Origin: Enterenecus faecium
GTDB lineage: Bacteria > Bacillota > Clostridia > Oscillospirales > Oscillospiraceae
DNA: 38,350 bases
Direction: 5' to 3'
Assembly: GCA_018713215.1 (NCBI GenBank)
Contig: DVFO01000010.1
Span: 1 to 38,350 of the forward strand
Positions 30,106-38,087 of this stretch are shown here, piece by piece. The notes beneath the pieces are model-generated. The model saw nothing but the letters and a program-made list of their open reading frames with translations. It was not told the DNA's origin and ran no database searches. The translations under genes were made by a program, and so were the position numbers. The first letter of the stretch is position 1; each line of letters starts with the position of its first letter.

Positions 30106-31255
30106 ATTTCAGCAACAGGTCAATGGCAGCTTGCAGCTGGTTGTCGGTGCCGCTGTCGTCCAGAGACAGTTCCACATCTGGCTGAATGCCCTCCCCGATG
30201 AGGGAGTGACCGCCGCCGGTGCAGTAGGCGGACACAGACAGGCCCAAGCCGCCCCCGTTGACCAGGGGGAAGGTGAGCTGGGCGTAGCCCTTACCGGAGG
30301 TCACCTCGCCCACAATGGGGGCCTGGACGCTCTCCCGCAGCTGGGCGGCAAACAGCTCGGCGGCGGAGTAGCTGTTGGCATCCACCATCACCACCACGGG
30401 CAGGTCCACACAGGAGGCGTCGGACTCATACACCGTCTCCTTGCCCCACCGGGGCCGCTCGGTAAAGACAGGGCCTTCCGGGAGCAGGTAGTCCAGAGCA
30501 GCAATGAGCTCGGCCACATAGCCGCCGGGATTGCTGCGCACGTCCAGCACCAGGCTGGTGGCCCCCTGGTCCATGAGGCTCTGCACCTCTCGGCTCAGGG
30601 AAGAGGCAGCCCCGGAGTAGAAGTTGTCCAGGCGCACATAGCCCACGCCGTTATCCAGCAGCTTGCTGCTCACCGAGTCGCTTTTCAGGGTCTGGCGGGT
30701 ACAGGTCACCGTGCGGGTGGTCCCGTCCTCTCCCAACAGGGTCAGCTCTACCTGGGTCCCCTCTTCCCCCGCAATCATATCCGTGGCCTCATACCGGGCA
30801 TCCCCGGCCACCGAGGTGCCGTCCACATGGGTGATGACATCCCCAGCCTTGACCCCAGCCTGCTGGGCGGGGCCCTCTTCGGTGACCTCCTGCACCAGCA
30901 GGCCATCCTCCCGGTCGTAGCTGACGGTGACACCGATGCCTACATAATTGTTGGCCCGGCTCTGCAAGGTGTTCTGGTAGCTCTCCGGGTCCAGGTAGTA
31001 GGACCAACGGTCTCCCAGTCCTTCCACCATGCCGTCCAGAGCGCTATCCACCGCCTTGGACAGGTCTGCATCCGTCTCCACAAAGGAGAACTTGGCCAGC
31101 AGATATCCCTGCATCAGGGCGATACCATCCTTACCAAACACCACCACAGCAGCGCCTGCCACGGCTCCCAGTGTCAACACCAGAGTCAGTACCACCGCTA
31201 TGACGATCTTCGCCCAACCGGGAAACCGGCGGCGTTTTTTTTGTTGTTCCTCCAT
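30104..31255 (-). CDS. S41 family carboxyl-terminal processing peptidase
   Basis: Membrane-anchored serine protease of the CtpA/CtpB type, 383 residues. A basic N-terminus is followed by one membrane span (IVIAVVLTLVLTLGAVAGAAVVVF), then a PDZ domain (YVGIGVTVSYDREDGLLVQEV ... GVKAGDVITHVDG). The protease core has LDVRSNPGGYV, the nucleophile Ser in DANSYSAAELFAAQL and the general-base Lys in GEVTSGKGYAQ. The start at 31255 has AAGGAGG seven bases upstream. It is downstream of ftsE-ftsX-M23 but separated from it by a terminator. The usual partners are extracytoplasmic; its target is unknown. Confidence 0.93.
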   Translation of the reverse strand: MEEQQKKRRRFPGWAKIVIAVVLTLVLTLGAVAGAAVVVFGKDGIALMQGYLLAKFSFVETDADLSKAVDSALDGMVEGLGDRWSYYLDPESYQNTLQSRANNYVGIGVTVSYDREDGLLVQEVTEEGPAQQAGVKAGDVITHVDGTSVAGDARYEATDMIAGEEGTQVELTLLGEDGTTRTVTCTRQTLKSDSVSSKLLDNGVGYVRLDNFYSGAASSLSREVQSLMDQGATSLVLDVRSNPGGYVAELIAALDYLLPEGPVFTERPRWGKETVYESDASCVDLPVVVMVDANSYSAAELFAAQLRESVQAPIVGEVTSGKGYAQLTFPLVNGGGLGLSVSAYCTGGGHSLIGEGIQPDVELSLDDSGTDNQLQAAIDLLLK

Positions 31256-31303
31256 GTGATAACCTCCTTGGCCTATGCTTATGCGGGACCATACACCCAC
31301 ATT

Positions 31304-31344
31304 TCAAAAAAGAACCAGGGGGTGCAGAACCAGTCTGCACCCCC
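31304..31344 (-). terminator. Terminator of the ftsEX-M23 operon
   Basis: An 11-bp perfect stem (31318-31328 with 31334-31344), then on the minus strand TGGTTCTTTTTT. Confidence 0.8.
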
Positions 31345-31360
31345 TCAGAGAAATCATACT

Positions 31361-32689
31361 TTACAGCCCACTGAAGCTCAGGTTGGGATAGAGATCCAGG
31401 GCGCTGGCGCGCTGGCCGTTGATGCGCAGCTCAAAGTGCAGGTGGTTACCGGTGGAGCTGCCAGTGGTGCCCACGTAACCAATCACCTGACCGGCGGACA
31501 CAGACTCACCCACACTGACGCTGGGTGTGCTCTGCATATGAGCGTACAGAGTGGCATAGCCATCTCCATGGTACACAATGCAGTAGTTACCGTAACTGCT
31601 GCCGGCACTCTCAGGCACCACAGTGGTCACCACCCCGTCCTTGGCACACTGGATGGGGGTACCACCGGGAGCGGGGATATCGGTACCAGTGTGGGTCTCC
31701 CACACACCAGTGATGGGATGATAACGACCGCCGAACACAGAGGAGATGTAATAGTAGCCGGGCAAAGGCCAATACCAGTTACCAGAGGGGTCCACCACGG
31801 GGTTGCTGCTGCCGCCACCGGAGTTGCCTCCGCCACCAGTACTGCTGCCGCCACCAGTGTTGCCACCATTGCTGGGAGGAGCGGGCGTGGGGGTGGGCTT
31901 GGGCTTCTTGGCCTCTTCCAGCTGTTGCCGATACTTCTCCTGGGCCTCAGCCAAATCTGCCTCAATCTGCTTCTGTTCAGCCTCCAGTTTAGCTTCCTCA
32001 CTGTCGTAGCTGTTCTCATCCTCCAGCAGCTGCTGATAGTACTCATCCGCCTCTTTCTTCTGGCTGTTCAAATCAGCCTTTGCGGTCTCCAGCTGGCTCT
32101 GGGCAGCTGCCTGATCATCCCGGGCGCTCTGCAGATCATCCCGGGCCTGGGCCAGATCTGCCTGGGTCTGCTCCAGCTGGGTGATGATCTTATCGTTGTA
32201 GTTCATGATGTCGGTGACCAGCATCATGTAGTCCAGCAACTCCGAAAAGCTGGAGGCCTGGAAAATGATAGAGATAAAGGAGGCGCCGCCGTTCTCTTCC
32301 ATCCAGCGGGTCTGGGTGTAGAACTCGTCGTACTGCTGGTCCTCCTGCTCCTCCAGCTTGGTGATCTCGGCCTTTTTGTCCTCGATCTGCTGGTCATAGC
32401 TATCCAACAGCTTCTGGCTCTCGCCGATCTGCTGCTCGGTGAGGAGGATTTGCTCCTGGAGCAGAGCCAGCTTCTCTTGCGTGGCCTCCTTGTCGTCCTG
32501 AAGGGCATCCAGCTTCTTTTGCAGCTCAGACCGCTGCCCCTGGACATCTTGGAGGCTGCTCTTGAAATCGTCAATGTCTTGCTGTGTCACAGCTGCGCCA
32601 GCCAACGTGGTCATGGCGGGCATGAGCACGGACAACAGCATGACCACAGCCAGAAGCAACACCATGACTCGGATTCCTGTTTTTTTCAT
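31361..32689 (-). CDS. M23 peptidase with long coiled coil (PcsB/CwlO/EnvC type)
   Basis: Probable peptidoglycan hydrolase, or activator, controlled by FtsEX. The 442 residues have a signal peptide (IRVMVLLLAVVMLLSVLMPAMTTLAGA), two long coiled-coil stretches rich in Gln, Glu and Lys (about 30-255), a Pro/Thr then Gly/Ser/Asn linker (about 260-310), and a C-terminal LytM domain. All zinc ligands of an active M23 enzyme are present: H333 and D337 in HTGTD, and HLH (416-418) in NHLHFEL. The start at 32689 is the second of two adjacent ATGs, seven bases from AGGAG. It lies 13 bases after ftsX. Confidence 0.92.
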   Translation of the reverse strand: MKKTGIRVMVLLLAVVMLLSVLMPAMTTLAGAAVTQQDIDDFKSSLQDVQGQRSELQKKLDALQDDKEATQEKLALLQEQILLTEQQIGESQKLLDSYDQQIEDKKAEITKLEEQEDQQYDEFYTQTRWMEENGGASFISIIFQASSFSELLDYMMLVTDIMNYNDKIITQLEQTQADLAQARDDLQSARDDQAAAQSQLETAKADLNSQKKEADEYYQQLLEDENSYDSEEAKLEAEQKQIEADLAEAQEKYRQQLEEAKKPKPTPTPAPPSNGGNTGGGSSTGGGGNSGGGSSNPVVDPSGNWYWPLPGYYYISSVFGGRYHPITGVWETHTGTDIPAPGGTPIQCAKDGVVTTVVPESAGSSYGNYCIVYHGDGYATLYAHMQSTPSVSVGESVSAGQVIGYVGTTGSSTGNHLHFELRINGQRASALDLYPNLSFSGL

Positions 32690-32702
32690 CATGACACTCC
32701 TT

Positions 32703-33593
32703 TTACACACGCAGGAAGCGGCGGATGGCCAGGCCAGAGCCGCACACACCAATGAGGACACCTGCCAGGGCAAAGACCCCCAGCACCCAATACCAAACCG
32801 CCCCGAAGGTCACCGGAATGACGATGGTAGCGGCACTGCTGGTCATCACCGCTTTGTACACCCCGGCGTAAATGCCCCACTGGGCAAAGAAGGCCAACAG
32901 GGCGCCAAACAGGCCCAACAGCATACCTTCAATGACGAAGGGCCAGCGGATGAAGCTGTCGCTGGCACCGCACATCTTCATGATGGCGATCTCCTCCCGG
33001 CGGGCAAAGGCCGCCAGGCGTACCGTATTGGCAATGATGAACAGGGAGATGGCCGCCAAAATGCCGATCAGAATACCTGCCACAGCGGTGGCCACATTTC
33101 GCACGGTGATAAATGCATCGGTCAAGTCCTGCTCTGCCCGGTGTTCTGCCACCCCTTCCAGGGCGGACACCGCTTCCACGGTCTGGGAGAACTTCTCCAA
33201 ATCGTAGACATGGATGACTAAGCGGTCCCGGAACACCTCGTCGGGCATGTTCACAAACATCTCCTCGGTGCGGCCTCCCAGGTATTCCTCCTTGGCCTGT
33301 TCCCGGCTGACAAACTCCACCGAGGCCACGTTGTCGATCTGTTTGACCTTGTCCTCCAGCTCGGTAATCTGTTCATCGGTATAGTTCTCGTCGATGTAGG
33401 CGTAAAAGACGTTTTCACTTTCCAGCTGGCTCATCACCTGGTCGGCGTTCAGGGCCAGCAAACTAAAGGAGCCCATGATAATGAGGCAAGCCACAATCAT
33501 GCACACAGCGGCAAAGGACATCAGCCCGTGGGAGAAGATGCTGTGAAATCCCTCGCTGATAAAATATCCAAGGTTGGTTCGCCGTTTTCTCAT
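32703..33593 (-). CDS. ftsX: Cell division protein FtsX
   Basis: Membrane partner of FtsE, 296 residues. A basic N-terminus (MRKRRTNLGYFISEGF) precedes the first span (LMSFAAVCMIVACLIIMGSFSLLAL). An extracytoplasmic loop of about 120 residues follows (DQVMSQLESENVFYAYIDENYTDEQI ... RAEQDL), which in relatives binds the peptidoglycan hydrolase. Three C-terminal spans complete the family topology. The MKMCGASDSFIRWPFVIEGMLLGLFGALLAF segment is typical. The start shares ATGA with ftsE, implying a coupled 1:1 output. Confidence 0.95.
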   Translation of the reverse strand: MRKRRTNLGYFISEGFHSIFSHGLMSFAAVCMIVACLIIMGSFSLLALNADQVMSQLESENVFYAYIDENYTDEQITELEDKVKQIDNVASVEFVSREQAKEEYLGGRTEEMFVNMPDEVFRDRLVIHVYDLEKFSQTVEAVSALEGVAEHRAEQDLTDAFITVRNVATAVAGILIGILAAISLFIIANTVRLAAFARREEIAIMKMCGASDSFIRWPFVIEGMLLGLFGALLAFFAQWGIYAGVYKAVMTSSAATIVIPVTFGAVWYWVLGVFALAGVLIGVCGSGLAIRRFLRV

Positions 33594-34270
33594 AGTTTGT
33601 AGTAGCCTCCCTCTTCATCGCTGATGAGTTCTCCGTTTTGGATGGCCACCACACGCTTGGAGAAATGATTGACAAGGCCTCGCTCGTGGGTGACCACCAG
33701 CATGGTGGTGCCCATGGAGTTGATGCGCTCCAGCAACGTCATGATTTCCAGGGAGCGCTGGGGGTCCAGGTTGCCGGTGGGCTCGTCGGCGATGATCATC
33801 TGGGGATTGTTCACCAGAGCTCGGGCAATGGCCACACGCTGCTGCTCGCCGCCGCTCATCTCGTTGGGGTAGGCTTTGGCCTTGTCGCTCAAGCCCACCA
33901 AGTCCAGCACGTAAGGAATGCGCTTTCTCATCTCCCGGTTGGTGGCGCCGATGATGCGCATGGTAAATTCCAGATTGCCCCACACCGTCTTTTTGTCGAT
34001 GAGTCGGAAGTCCTGGAAGATGACACCCAGGGTGCGACGCATCTTGGGAATCTGGCGGCGCTTGATGGTGCTGAGGTTGTAACCATTTACCATCACGCGT
34101 CCCTTGGTGGCAAATTCTTCCGCCGTCAAAAGCTTGATGATGGTGGATTTACCTGAGCCAGAAGGCCCCACCAGAAAAGCGAATTCTCCGTCATCTATCC
34201 GTAAATTCAGTCCTTTTATGGCTTTTGTGCCGTTGTCATATTCTTTATAAACGTCCACCATTCGTATCAT
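33590..34270 (-). CDS. ftsE: Cell division ATP-binding protein FtsE
   Basis: ABC-type ATPase that drives conformational control of FtsX and so of the cell wall hydrolase at the septum or side wall. The 226 residues contain Walker A GPSGSGKST, the Q-loop in VIFQDFRLI, signature MSGGEQQR, Walker B MIIADEPTGNLD and the switch His in VVTHERG. The start at 34270 (MIRMVDVYKEYDNGTKAIKGLNL) has GGAGAGG upstream; the longer frame upstream would include the leader repeats. First gene of ftsE-ftsX-M23, behind a perfect sigma-A promoter. Confidence 0.96.
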   Translation of the reverse strand: MIRMVDVYKEYDNGTKAIKGLNLRIDDGEFAFLVGPSGSGKSTIIKLLTAEEFATKGRVMVNGYNLSTIKRRQIPKMRRTLGVIFQDFRLIDKKTVWGNLEFTMRIIGATNREMRKRIPYVLDLVGLSDKAKAYPNEMSGGEQQRVAIARALVNNPQMIIADEPTGNLDPQRSLEIMTLLERINSMGTTMLVVTHERGLVNHFSKRVVAIQNGELISDEEGGYYKL

Positions 34271-34288
34271 GGAATTGACCTCTCCGTA

Positions 34289-34313
34289 GTAACTATTTGT
34301 AACCATTTGTTAC
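34289..34313 (-). repeat. Short tandem and inverted repeat in the ftsE leader
   Basis: On the minus strand GTAAC, then ACAAATGGTT and ACAAATAGTT in tandem, ending in AC. The GTAAC/GGTTAC and GTTAC elements recur every ten bases, just downstream of the ftsE promoter. It may be a binding site; no regulator is proposed. Confidence 0.4.
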
Positions 34314-34327
34314 ACATATCTTTTCTC

Positions 34328-34356
34328 ATTATATACTGCCCTTTGACCCGTGTCAA
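34328..34356 (-). promoter_or_regulatory. ftsE promoter (consensus sigma-A)
   Basis: On the minus strand, TTGACA-N17-TATAAT, a perfect consensus, about 58 bases before the ftsE ATG. Confidence 0.9.
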
Positions 34357-34384
34357 CAATTTATGCCCATATATGTAAATAGGA

Positions 34385-34412
34385 AAAGAGCACCTGGAAC
34401 CAGGTGCTCTTT
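34385..34412 (-). terminator. Terminator of the PucR-type regulator gene
   Basis: A 13-base perfect inverted repeat (34385-34397 with 34400-34412) with TTTTCC after it on the minus strand, 15 bases past the stop codon. Confidence 0.82.
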
Positions 34413-34426
34413 GAACGGGTGACAAA

Positions 34427-35518
34427 TTAGGACTCAATTCCCCGGGAAACCAGATACTTTTTGACCATCAGGGCCACCTTGAAGGTGATGGCGTCGTCAA
34501 ACTCTCTCAGGTCCAGGCCGGTGAGCTTCTTGATCTTTTCCAGTCGATAGACCAAGGTGTTGCGGTGGACAAACAGCTTACGGGCGGTCTCGGAGACGTT
34601 GAGGTTGTTCTCGAAGAACTTGTTGATGGTGAACAGGGTCTCCTGGTCCAGGGCATCAATGGGGTTCTTCTTAAAGACCTCTTGCAGGAACATCTCACAC
34701 AGAGTGGTGGGCAGCTGATAGATCAGACGGCCGATGCCCAGGTTCTCATAGTTGATGATGGAGCGCTCGGTGTCAAACACCTTGCCCACCTCGATGGCCA
34801 CCTGGGCCTCCTTATAGGACCGGGCCAGATCCCGGACATGGCCCACCACGGTGCCCATGCCCACAACGGTCTTGATTCCCAGCTCCCGCAGCAGGGTCTC
34901 CTGGATGTTCTGGGCGATCTTGTACACGTCCCGGGCGTCGGTGTGCTCGCTGAGCTGCTTGACCAGGGCCACGTCGGTCTCGCTGAGGGAGAGGACGAAG
35001 TCGGTCTGACGGTCGGGATACAGGTTGGTCATCACATCCACGGCGGACACGTCGGGCACACCCAGCTGGCGCACCAACAGGACCACCCGGGGCACCTCGG
35101 AGACGAAGTGCAGCTCCTTGGCCCGGACATAGATATCGCCCAGGAGGATGTTGTCGGACAGGATGTTCTTGACAAAGGTAGCCTTGTCGTGCTTCTCCTC
35201 ATAATAGGTCTTGGCACCGTTGAGCGCGATGGTGGCCATGGCGCACATGGTGGCAGCCTGTTCATCTTCGCCCCGGACAAAGGCGGCATAGTCAAACTGA
35301 CCATTCCAACCGGACATGGCCTTAAAGGTGAAGCCATTGCTCACCACCATGTTGTCCCCTTCGGCAGCCAACAGTGCGGGTACATTCCCCCACTTCTCAC
35401 CAATGTAAGCCAATTCGTTACATGCCAGTACGGTGCCCTGCTCGTCGATGACTCCGATGGCTCGGTCGGAGCAATCCTTCATCTGGAGAACGATGCTCTG
35501 GAAAATGCGGCTGGACAT
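34427..35518 (-). CDS. PucR/CdaR-type transcriptional regulator
   Basis: A 363-residue regulator. The N-terminal third resembles a small sensory domain (DRAIGVIDEQGTVLACNELAYIGEKW ... DNMVVSNGFTFKAM). The middle is the GGDEF-like/CdaR region (VRQLGVPDVSAVDVMTNLYPDRQTDFVLSLSETDVALV ... RSYKEAQVAIEVG). The C-terminal PucR helix-turn-helix is clear: FFENNLNVSETARKLFVHRNTLVYRLEKIKKLTGLDLREFDDAITFKVAL. Relatives control sugar-diacid, purine or amino acid use, but no such genes are adjacent, so its regulon is unknown. ATG 35518 has AAGGGGA upstream; its own promoter is at 35582-35610. Confidence 0.88.
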   Translation of the reverse strand: MSSRIFQSIVLQMKDCSDRAIGVIDEQGTVLACNELAYIGEKWGNVPALLAAEGDNMVVSNGFTFKAMSGWNGQFDYAAFVRGEDEQAATMCAMATIALNGAKTYYEEKHDKATFVKNILSDNILLGDIYVRAKELHFVSEVPRVVLLVRQLGVPDVSAVDVMTNLYPDRQTDFVLSLSETDVALVKQLSEHTDARDVYKIAQNIQETLLRELGIKTVVGMGTVVGHVRDLARSYKEAQVAIEVGKVFDTERSIINYENLGIGRLIYQLPTTLCEMFLQEVFKKNPIDALDQETLFTINKFFENNLNVSETARKLFVHRNTLVYRLEKIKKLTGLDLREFDDAITFKVALMVKKYLVSRGIES

Positions 35519-35581
35519 TGCGCAATCCCCTTTCCTGGCAGTTTGACGCTTCCCACTGCCTTGTTTATTTTCACAAATGAT

Positions 35582-35610
35582 ATTATATCGGTTTGTCCCG
35601 CCGACTTCAA
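35582..35610 (-). promoter_or_regulatory. Promoter of the PucR-type regulator gene
   Basis: On the minus strand, TTGAAG-N17-TATAAT, about 65 bases before the ATG. Confidence 0.8.
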
Positions 35611-35654
35611 TAGTTTTTTTTAATTTTTTTGGTGATATTGCCATAACTTTCGTC

Positions 35655-36359
35655 TCATTGACGGAAAAGCTCTTGCAATTCCTCCTGGGTTAGTGCTCTC
35701 CAACCACCTTTATCCAGTTGCGGGTCCAACTGGAGGGGCCCAAACCTTATGCGTTTTAGATAAGATACCGGTTTCCCACGGGCTGCCATCATCCGCTTAA
35801 TTTGGTGATATTTTCCCTCTCGGATGGTGATATAAGCCGAAGTATTCCCTTCTAGAAGTTCCAATTTTCCCGGCAGGCACTGGTATCCATCCCGCAATAC
35901 AATGCCCTGGGACACCGCCTCCACGTCCTGTTGGTCCAGAATTCCGTCCACTTCCACGTAATATACCTTGTCCACATGGCGCTTGGGAGCGAGCAGACGA
36001 TGGGCCAGCGGTCCGTCGTTGGTCATGAGCAGCAATCCCTCCGTGTCCTTGTCCAGCCGCCCCACTGGAAACAGCCCCATGGCGGGATAGGGGTCTGGGA
36101 GCAAGTCCAGAACGGTTTTCTCCTCCCGGTCCTCCGTGGCGGACACCACCCCGGCAGGCTTATGCAGCATCAGATACACCGGTCCCGCCGCTCCGATGGA
36201 AGTGCCGTCCACCGCCACCAGGGCGTCCTCTTCCACCTTCTGGTCAATGCTGCGGCACACCTGGCCCTGCACCTGCACCCGGCCCGCCCGAATGAGCTCC
36301 CTTGCCTCCTTCCGGCTCCACCGTCCTGTGGATGCCAGCCGCTTGTCCAATCGCTCCAT
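35655..36359 (-). CDS. Pseudouridine synthase, RsuA/RluB/RluE family
   Basis: Modifies a uridine in rRNA. The 234 residues have an N-terminal S4 domain (ERLDKRLASTGRWSRKEARELIRAGRVQVQG) and the catalytic VGRLDKDTEGLLLMTNDG motif with the essential Asp. The KYHQIKRMMAARGKPVSYLKRIRFGPLQL block near the C-terminus is typical of RsuA-type enzymes. 16S versus 23S specificity cannot be assigned. The start at 36359 has AAGGAGAAGGG upstream. It is transcribed divergently from the DUF4830 gene across a palindrome. Confidence 0.9.
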   Translation of the reverse strand: MERLDKRLASTGRWSRKEARELIRAGRVQVQGQVCRSIDQKVEEDALVAVDGTSIGAAGPVYLMLHKPAGVVSATEDREEKTVLDLLPDPYPAMGLFPVGRLDKDTEGLLLMTNDGPLAHRLLAPKRHVDKVYYVEVDGILDQQDVEAVSQGIVLRDGYQCLPGKLELLEGNTSAYITIREGKYHQIKRMMAARGKPVSYLKRIRFGPLQLDPQLDKGGWRALTQEELQELFRQ

Positions 36360-36406
36360 ATCCCTTCTCCTTTTCCTTGTGTGGTATGGTTGTAGAAATT
36401 GTATCA

Positions 36407-36424
36407 TATTTTCCCGGGAAAATA
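36407..36424. promoter_or_regulatory. Palindrome in the divergent promoter region
   Basis: TATTTTCCCGGGAAAATA, a perfect 18-base palindrome. To the right, TTGTAT (36399-36404) and TACATA (from 36423) could form a promoter for the DUF4830 gene. To the left, TATGAT (36408-36403 on the minus strand) could be the -10 for the pseudouridine synthase gene. The palindrome would lie between -35 and -10 on both strands, a likely repressor site. Confidence 0.5.
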
Positions 36425-36469
36425 CATATCCATCCTGTGTATGAGTCCATGAAGACGGGAGGAATCAAC

Positions 36470-37027
36470 ATGCTCATTGTCACGGCTCGCATTCCCCGGC
36501 GCCGACTGATGGCGGGGGGCGTCAGTGTTCTGTGCTGCTGTCTGGTGCTGGTGGTGGCACTGGTTCTGAGTCTCAATGGGGGAGCAGTGCCCACCTCAGC
36601 CTCTGTGTCGGGGATGGAGGACAACTCGGCCCGGGTCACCTATCTCCAGCAACGGGGCTGGACGGTGGGAGACCAGGCCGTTTCCACCCAAGAACTGCTC
36701 ATCCCGGACACCCTGGATGAGAGTTATGATTCCTATCAGACCTTGCAGCGTCAGCAGGGCTTTGACCTGGAGAACTACTGCGGCCAGCGGGTCCAGCGGT
36801 ACGTCTATCCGGTTTCCAACCATCCCACCGGGCGGTCGGATGTGCAGGCAGTGCTATTGGTGTGTGACGGGACCTTGATTGGGGGACACATTCAGGCCGC
36901 TGACGGCAGCTTTGTCAGCACCTTGGACTTCCCCGCCGCATCGGCGGCCCCGTCTGCCACGCCGTCCCCTGCGCCTTCTGCTGCTCCCTCCCCTGCCCCC
37001 TCTCCTGCTGCCTCCGCCACCATCTAG
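36470..37027 (+). CDS. DUF4830 domain-containing membrane-anchored protein
   Basis: A 185-residue protein. One N-terminal membrane segment after a basic stretch (RIPRRRLMAGGVSVLCCCLVLVVALVLSL) would anchor it with the rest outside. The middle (ARVTYLQQRGWTVGDQAVSTQELLIPD ... FDLENYCGQRVQRYVYPV ... VQAVLLVCDGTLIGGHIQA) matches the DUF4830 domain of Clostridia, function unknown. The last ~30 residues are low-complexity Ala/Pro/Ser repeats. The start at 36470 has GGGAGGA six bases upstream. A single gene ended by a shared terminator. Confidence 0.82.
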   Translation: MLIVTARIPRRRLMAGGVSVLCCCLVLVVALVLSLNGGAVPTSASVSGMEDNSARVTYLQQRGWTVGDQAVSTQELLIPDTLDESYDSYQTLQRQQGFDLENYCGQRVQRYVYPVSNHPTGRSDVQAVLLVCDGTLIGGHIQAADGSFVSTLDFPAASAAPSATPSPAPSAAPSPAPSPAASATI

Positions 37028-37030
37028 ACG

Positions 37031-37064
37031 AAAATGGGCCTGTGGTGTTCCACAGACCCATTTT
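37031..37064. terminator. Bidirectional terminator between the DUF4830 gene and mscS
   Basis: A 15-bp stem with one mismatch (37031-37045 with 37050-37064) and AAAA/TTTT ends, followed by GCTTTTTCC on the plus strand. Confidence 0.88.
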
Positions 37065-37074
37065 GCTTTTTCCT

Positions 37075-37887
37075 TCAGTTTTTCATCATGTGCACGTTCA
37101 GGTGTGGATAGGTCATCTCAATGTTGTTGGCATCAAAGGCGGGCTTGATGGCCTCCATCAGATCATAGTACACCGTCCAATAGTCCTCATTGGCGCACCA
37201 GACCCGGATGATATACTCGATGGCGCTGTCCTGGTAGTTGTTCACCCGAACCATGATGGGCTTTTCCCGGTCCACCAGGGGGTTGTCCTCCACCACTTTG
37301 GACAACACCTGTTTCACCTTTTCGGTGGGTGCATCATAGGAGGCGGTGACTTTGATCTCCACCCGGCGGTGGGTCTGGCTGGAGTAGTTGATCACATTGG
37401 AACCCACAATGGTGCTGTTGGGCAGCTGGATGAGCTTGTTGTCCACGCTGGTGAGCTTGGTATAGAACAGGCCAATCTCATACACGGTGCCGGAGCAATT
37501 GCCCGCGTCCACGTAGTCCCCCACCTTGAAGGGCTTGGAGGCCAGCAACTGGAGGCCGGCAAACACGTTGGACAGGAAGTTCTGGATGGACAGGGACAGG
37601 GCCAAGCCTGCCACAGAGAGCAGGGCCACAAAGGAGGTGACTGGAATCTCCAGACAGCTCATGAGGACAATGGCAGCCACCGCCAGCAGCAGAATCTTGA
37701 TGGAGGTTCGGACCAGGGTTTTGATGGTCTCGTCTGTGGGAAGGCGGCCCAGCATCCGGTCCACCAATTTCATGATGATCTTGATGGCGATCAAACTGAC
37801 CACAACCACCGGCACGAGAATCAAAATCTTCCCCACGGCAAAGTCCACCAACTGGCTCAGCAGCTCCGTGAGATTGTTCCATGGCAT
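37075..37887 (-). CDS. mscS: Small-conductance mechanosensitive channel, MscS family
   Basis: Osmotic release channel, 270 residues. An N-terminal half with three hydrophobic segments ends in the pore helix region (VTSFVALLSVAGLALSLSIQNFLSNVFAGLQLL), rich in Ala/Gly/Ser/Leu as in MscS TM3. The beta domain follows (KPFKVGDYVDAGNCSGTVYEIGLFYTKLTSVDNKLIQLPNSTIVGSNVINYS), then the C-terminal mixed domain. The ATG at 37887 is chosen, with GAGGG six bases upstream; a TTG two codons earlier is less likely. Close in length to E. coli MscS (286). Confidence 0.94.
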   Translation of the reverse strand: MPWNNLTELLSQLVDFAVGKILILVPVVVVSLIAIKIIMKLVDRMLGRLPTDETIKTLVRTSIKILLLAVAAIVLMSCLEIPVTSFVALLSVAGLALSLSIQNFLSNVFAGLQLLASKPFKVGDYVDAGNCSGTVYEIGLFYTKLTSVDNKLIQLPNSTIVGSNVINYSSQTHRRVEIKVTASYDAPTEKVKQVLSKVVEDNPLVDREKPIMVRVNNYQDSAIEYIIRVWCANEDYWTVYYDLMEAIKPAFDANNIEMTYPHLNVHMMKN

Positions 37888-37908
37888 AAGCAACCCTCGT
37901 TTCTATTT

Positions 37909-37935
37909 ATTATATAATCATATTACCATAGACAA
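37909..37935 (-). promoter_or_regulatory. Candidate mscS promoter
   Basis: On the minus strand, TTGTCT-N15-TATAAT. The -10 is perfect but the spacer is short, so the -35 is uncertain. Confidence 0.45.
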
Positions 37936-38087
37936 AGGGTATCCTCAATGAAAAATACACCAAACTAATCTTACCCTTTCTTTCACTTTTTGAATTTCTA
38001 GAGAAAGATTTTCTAAGGAGTGTATACAAAATTCAGGTTCTTGATTGAAGTAAATCTTCCAATATGGTAAACTGGAGGTGCATAGAA
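37936..38087. other. AT-rich intergenic segment
   Basis: No gene is seen. Composition is clearly more AT-rich than the rest of the window. TTGATT (38041-38046) and TATGGT (38063-38068), 16 bases apart, are a possible promoter for the gene that follows. No tRNA, att-like direct repeat or transposon end could be identified. Confidence 0.5.

Noticed and set aside
29915..32755. A 946-codon open frame on the plus strand
   Set aside because: It is antisense to the S41 and M23 peptidase genes. In GC-rich DNA the opposite frame often lacks stops; the sequence is low-complexity (His, Gly, Gln, Leu) and has no start site or family.
36930..37024. Repeated Ala/Pro/Ser codons at the end of the DUF4830 gene as a possible tandem-repeat locus
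   Set aside because: The repeat is at the amino-acid level with irregular codons, a common low-complexity tail rather than a DNA repeat array.
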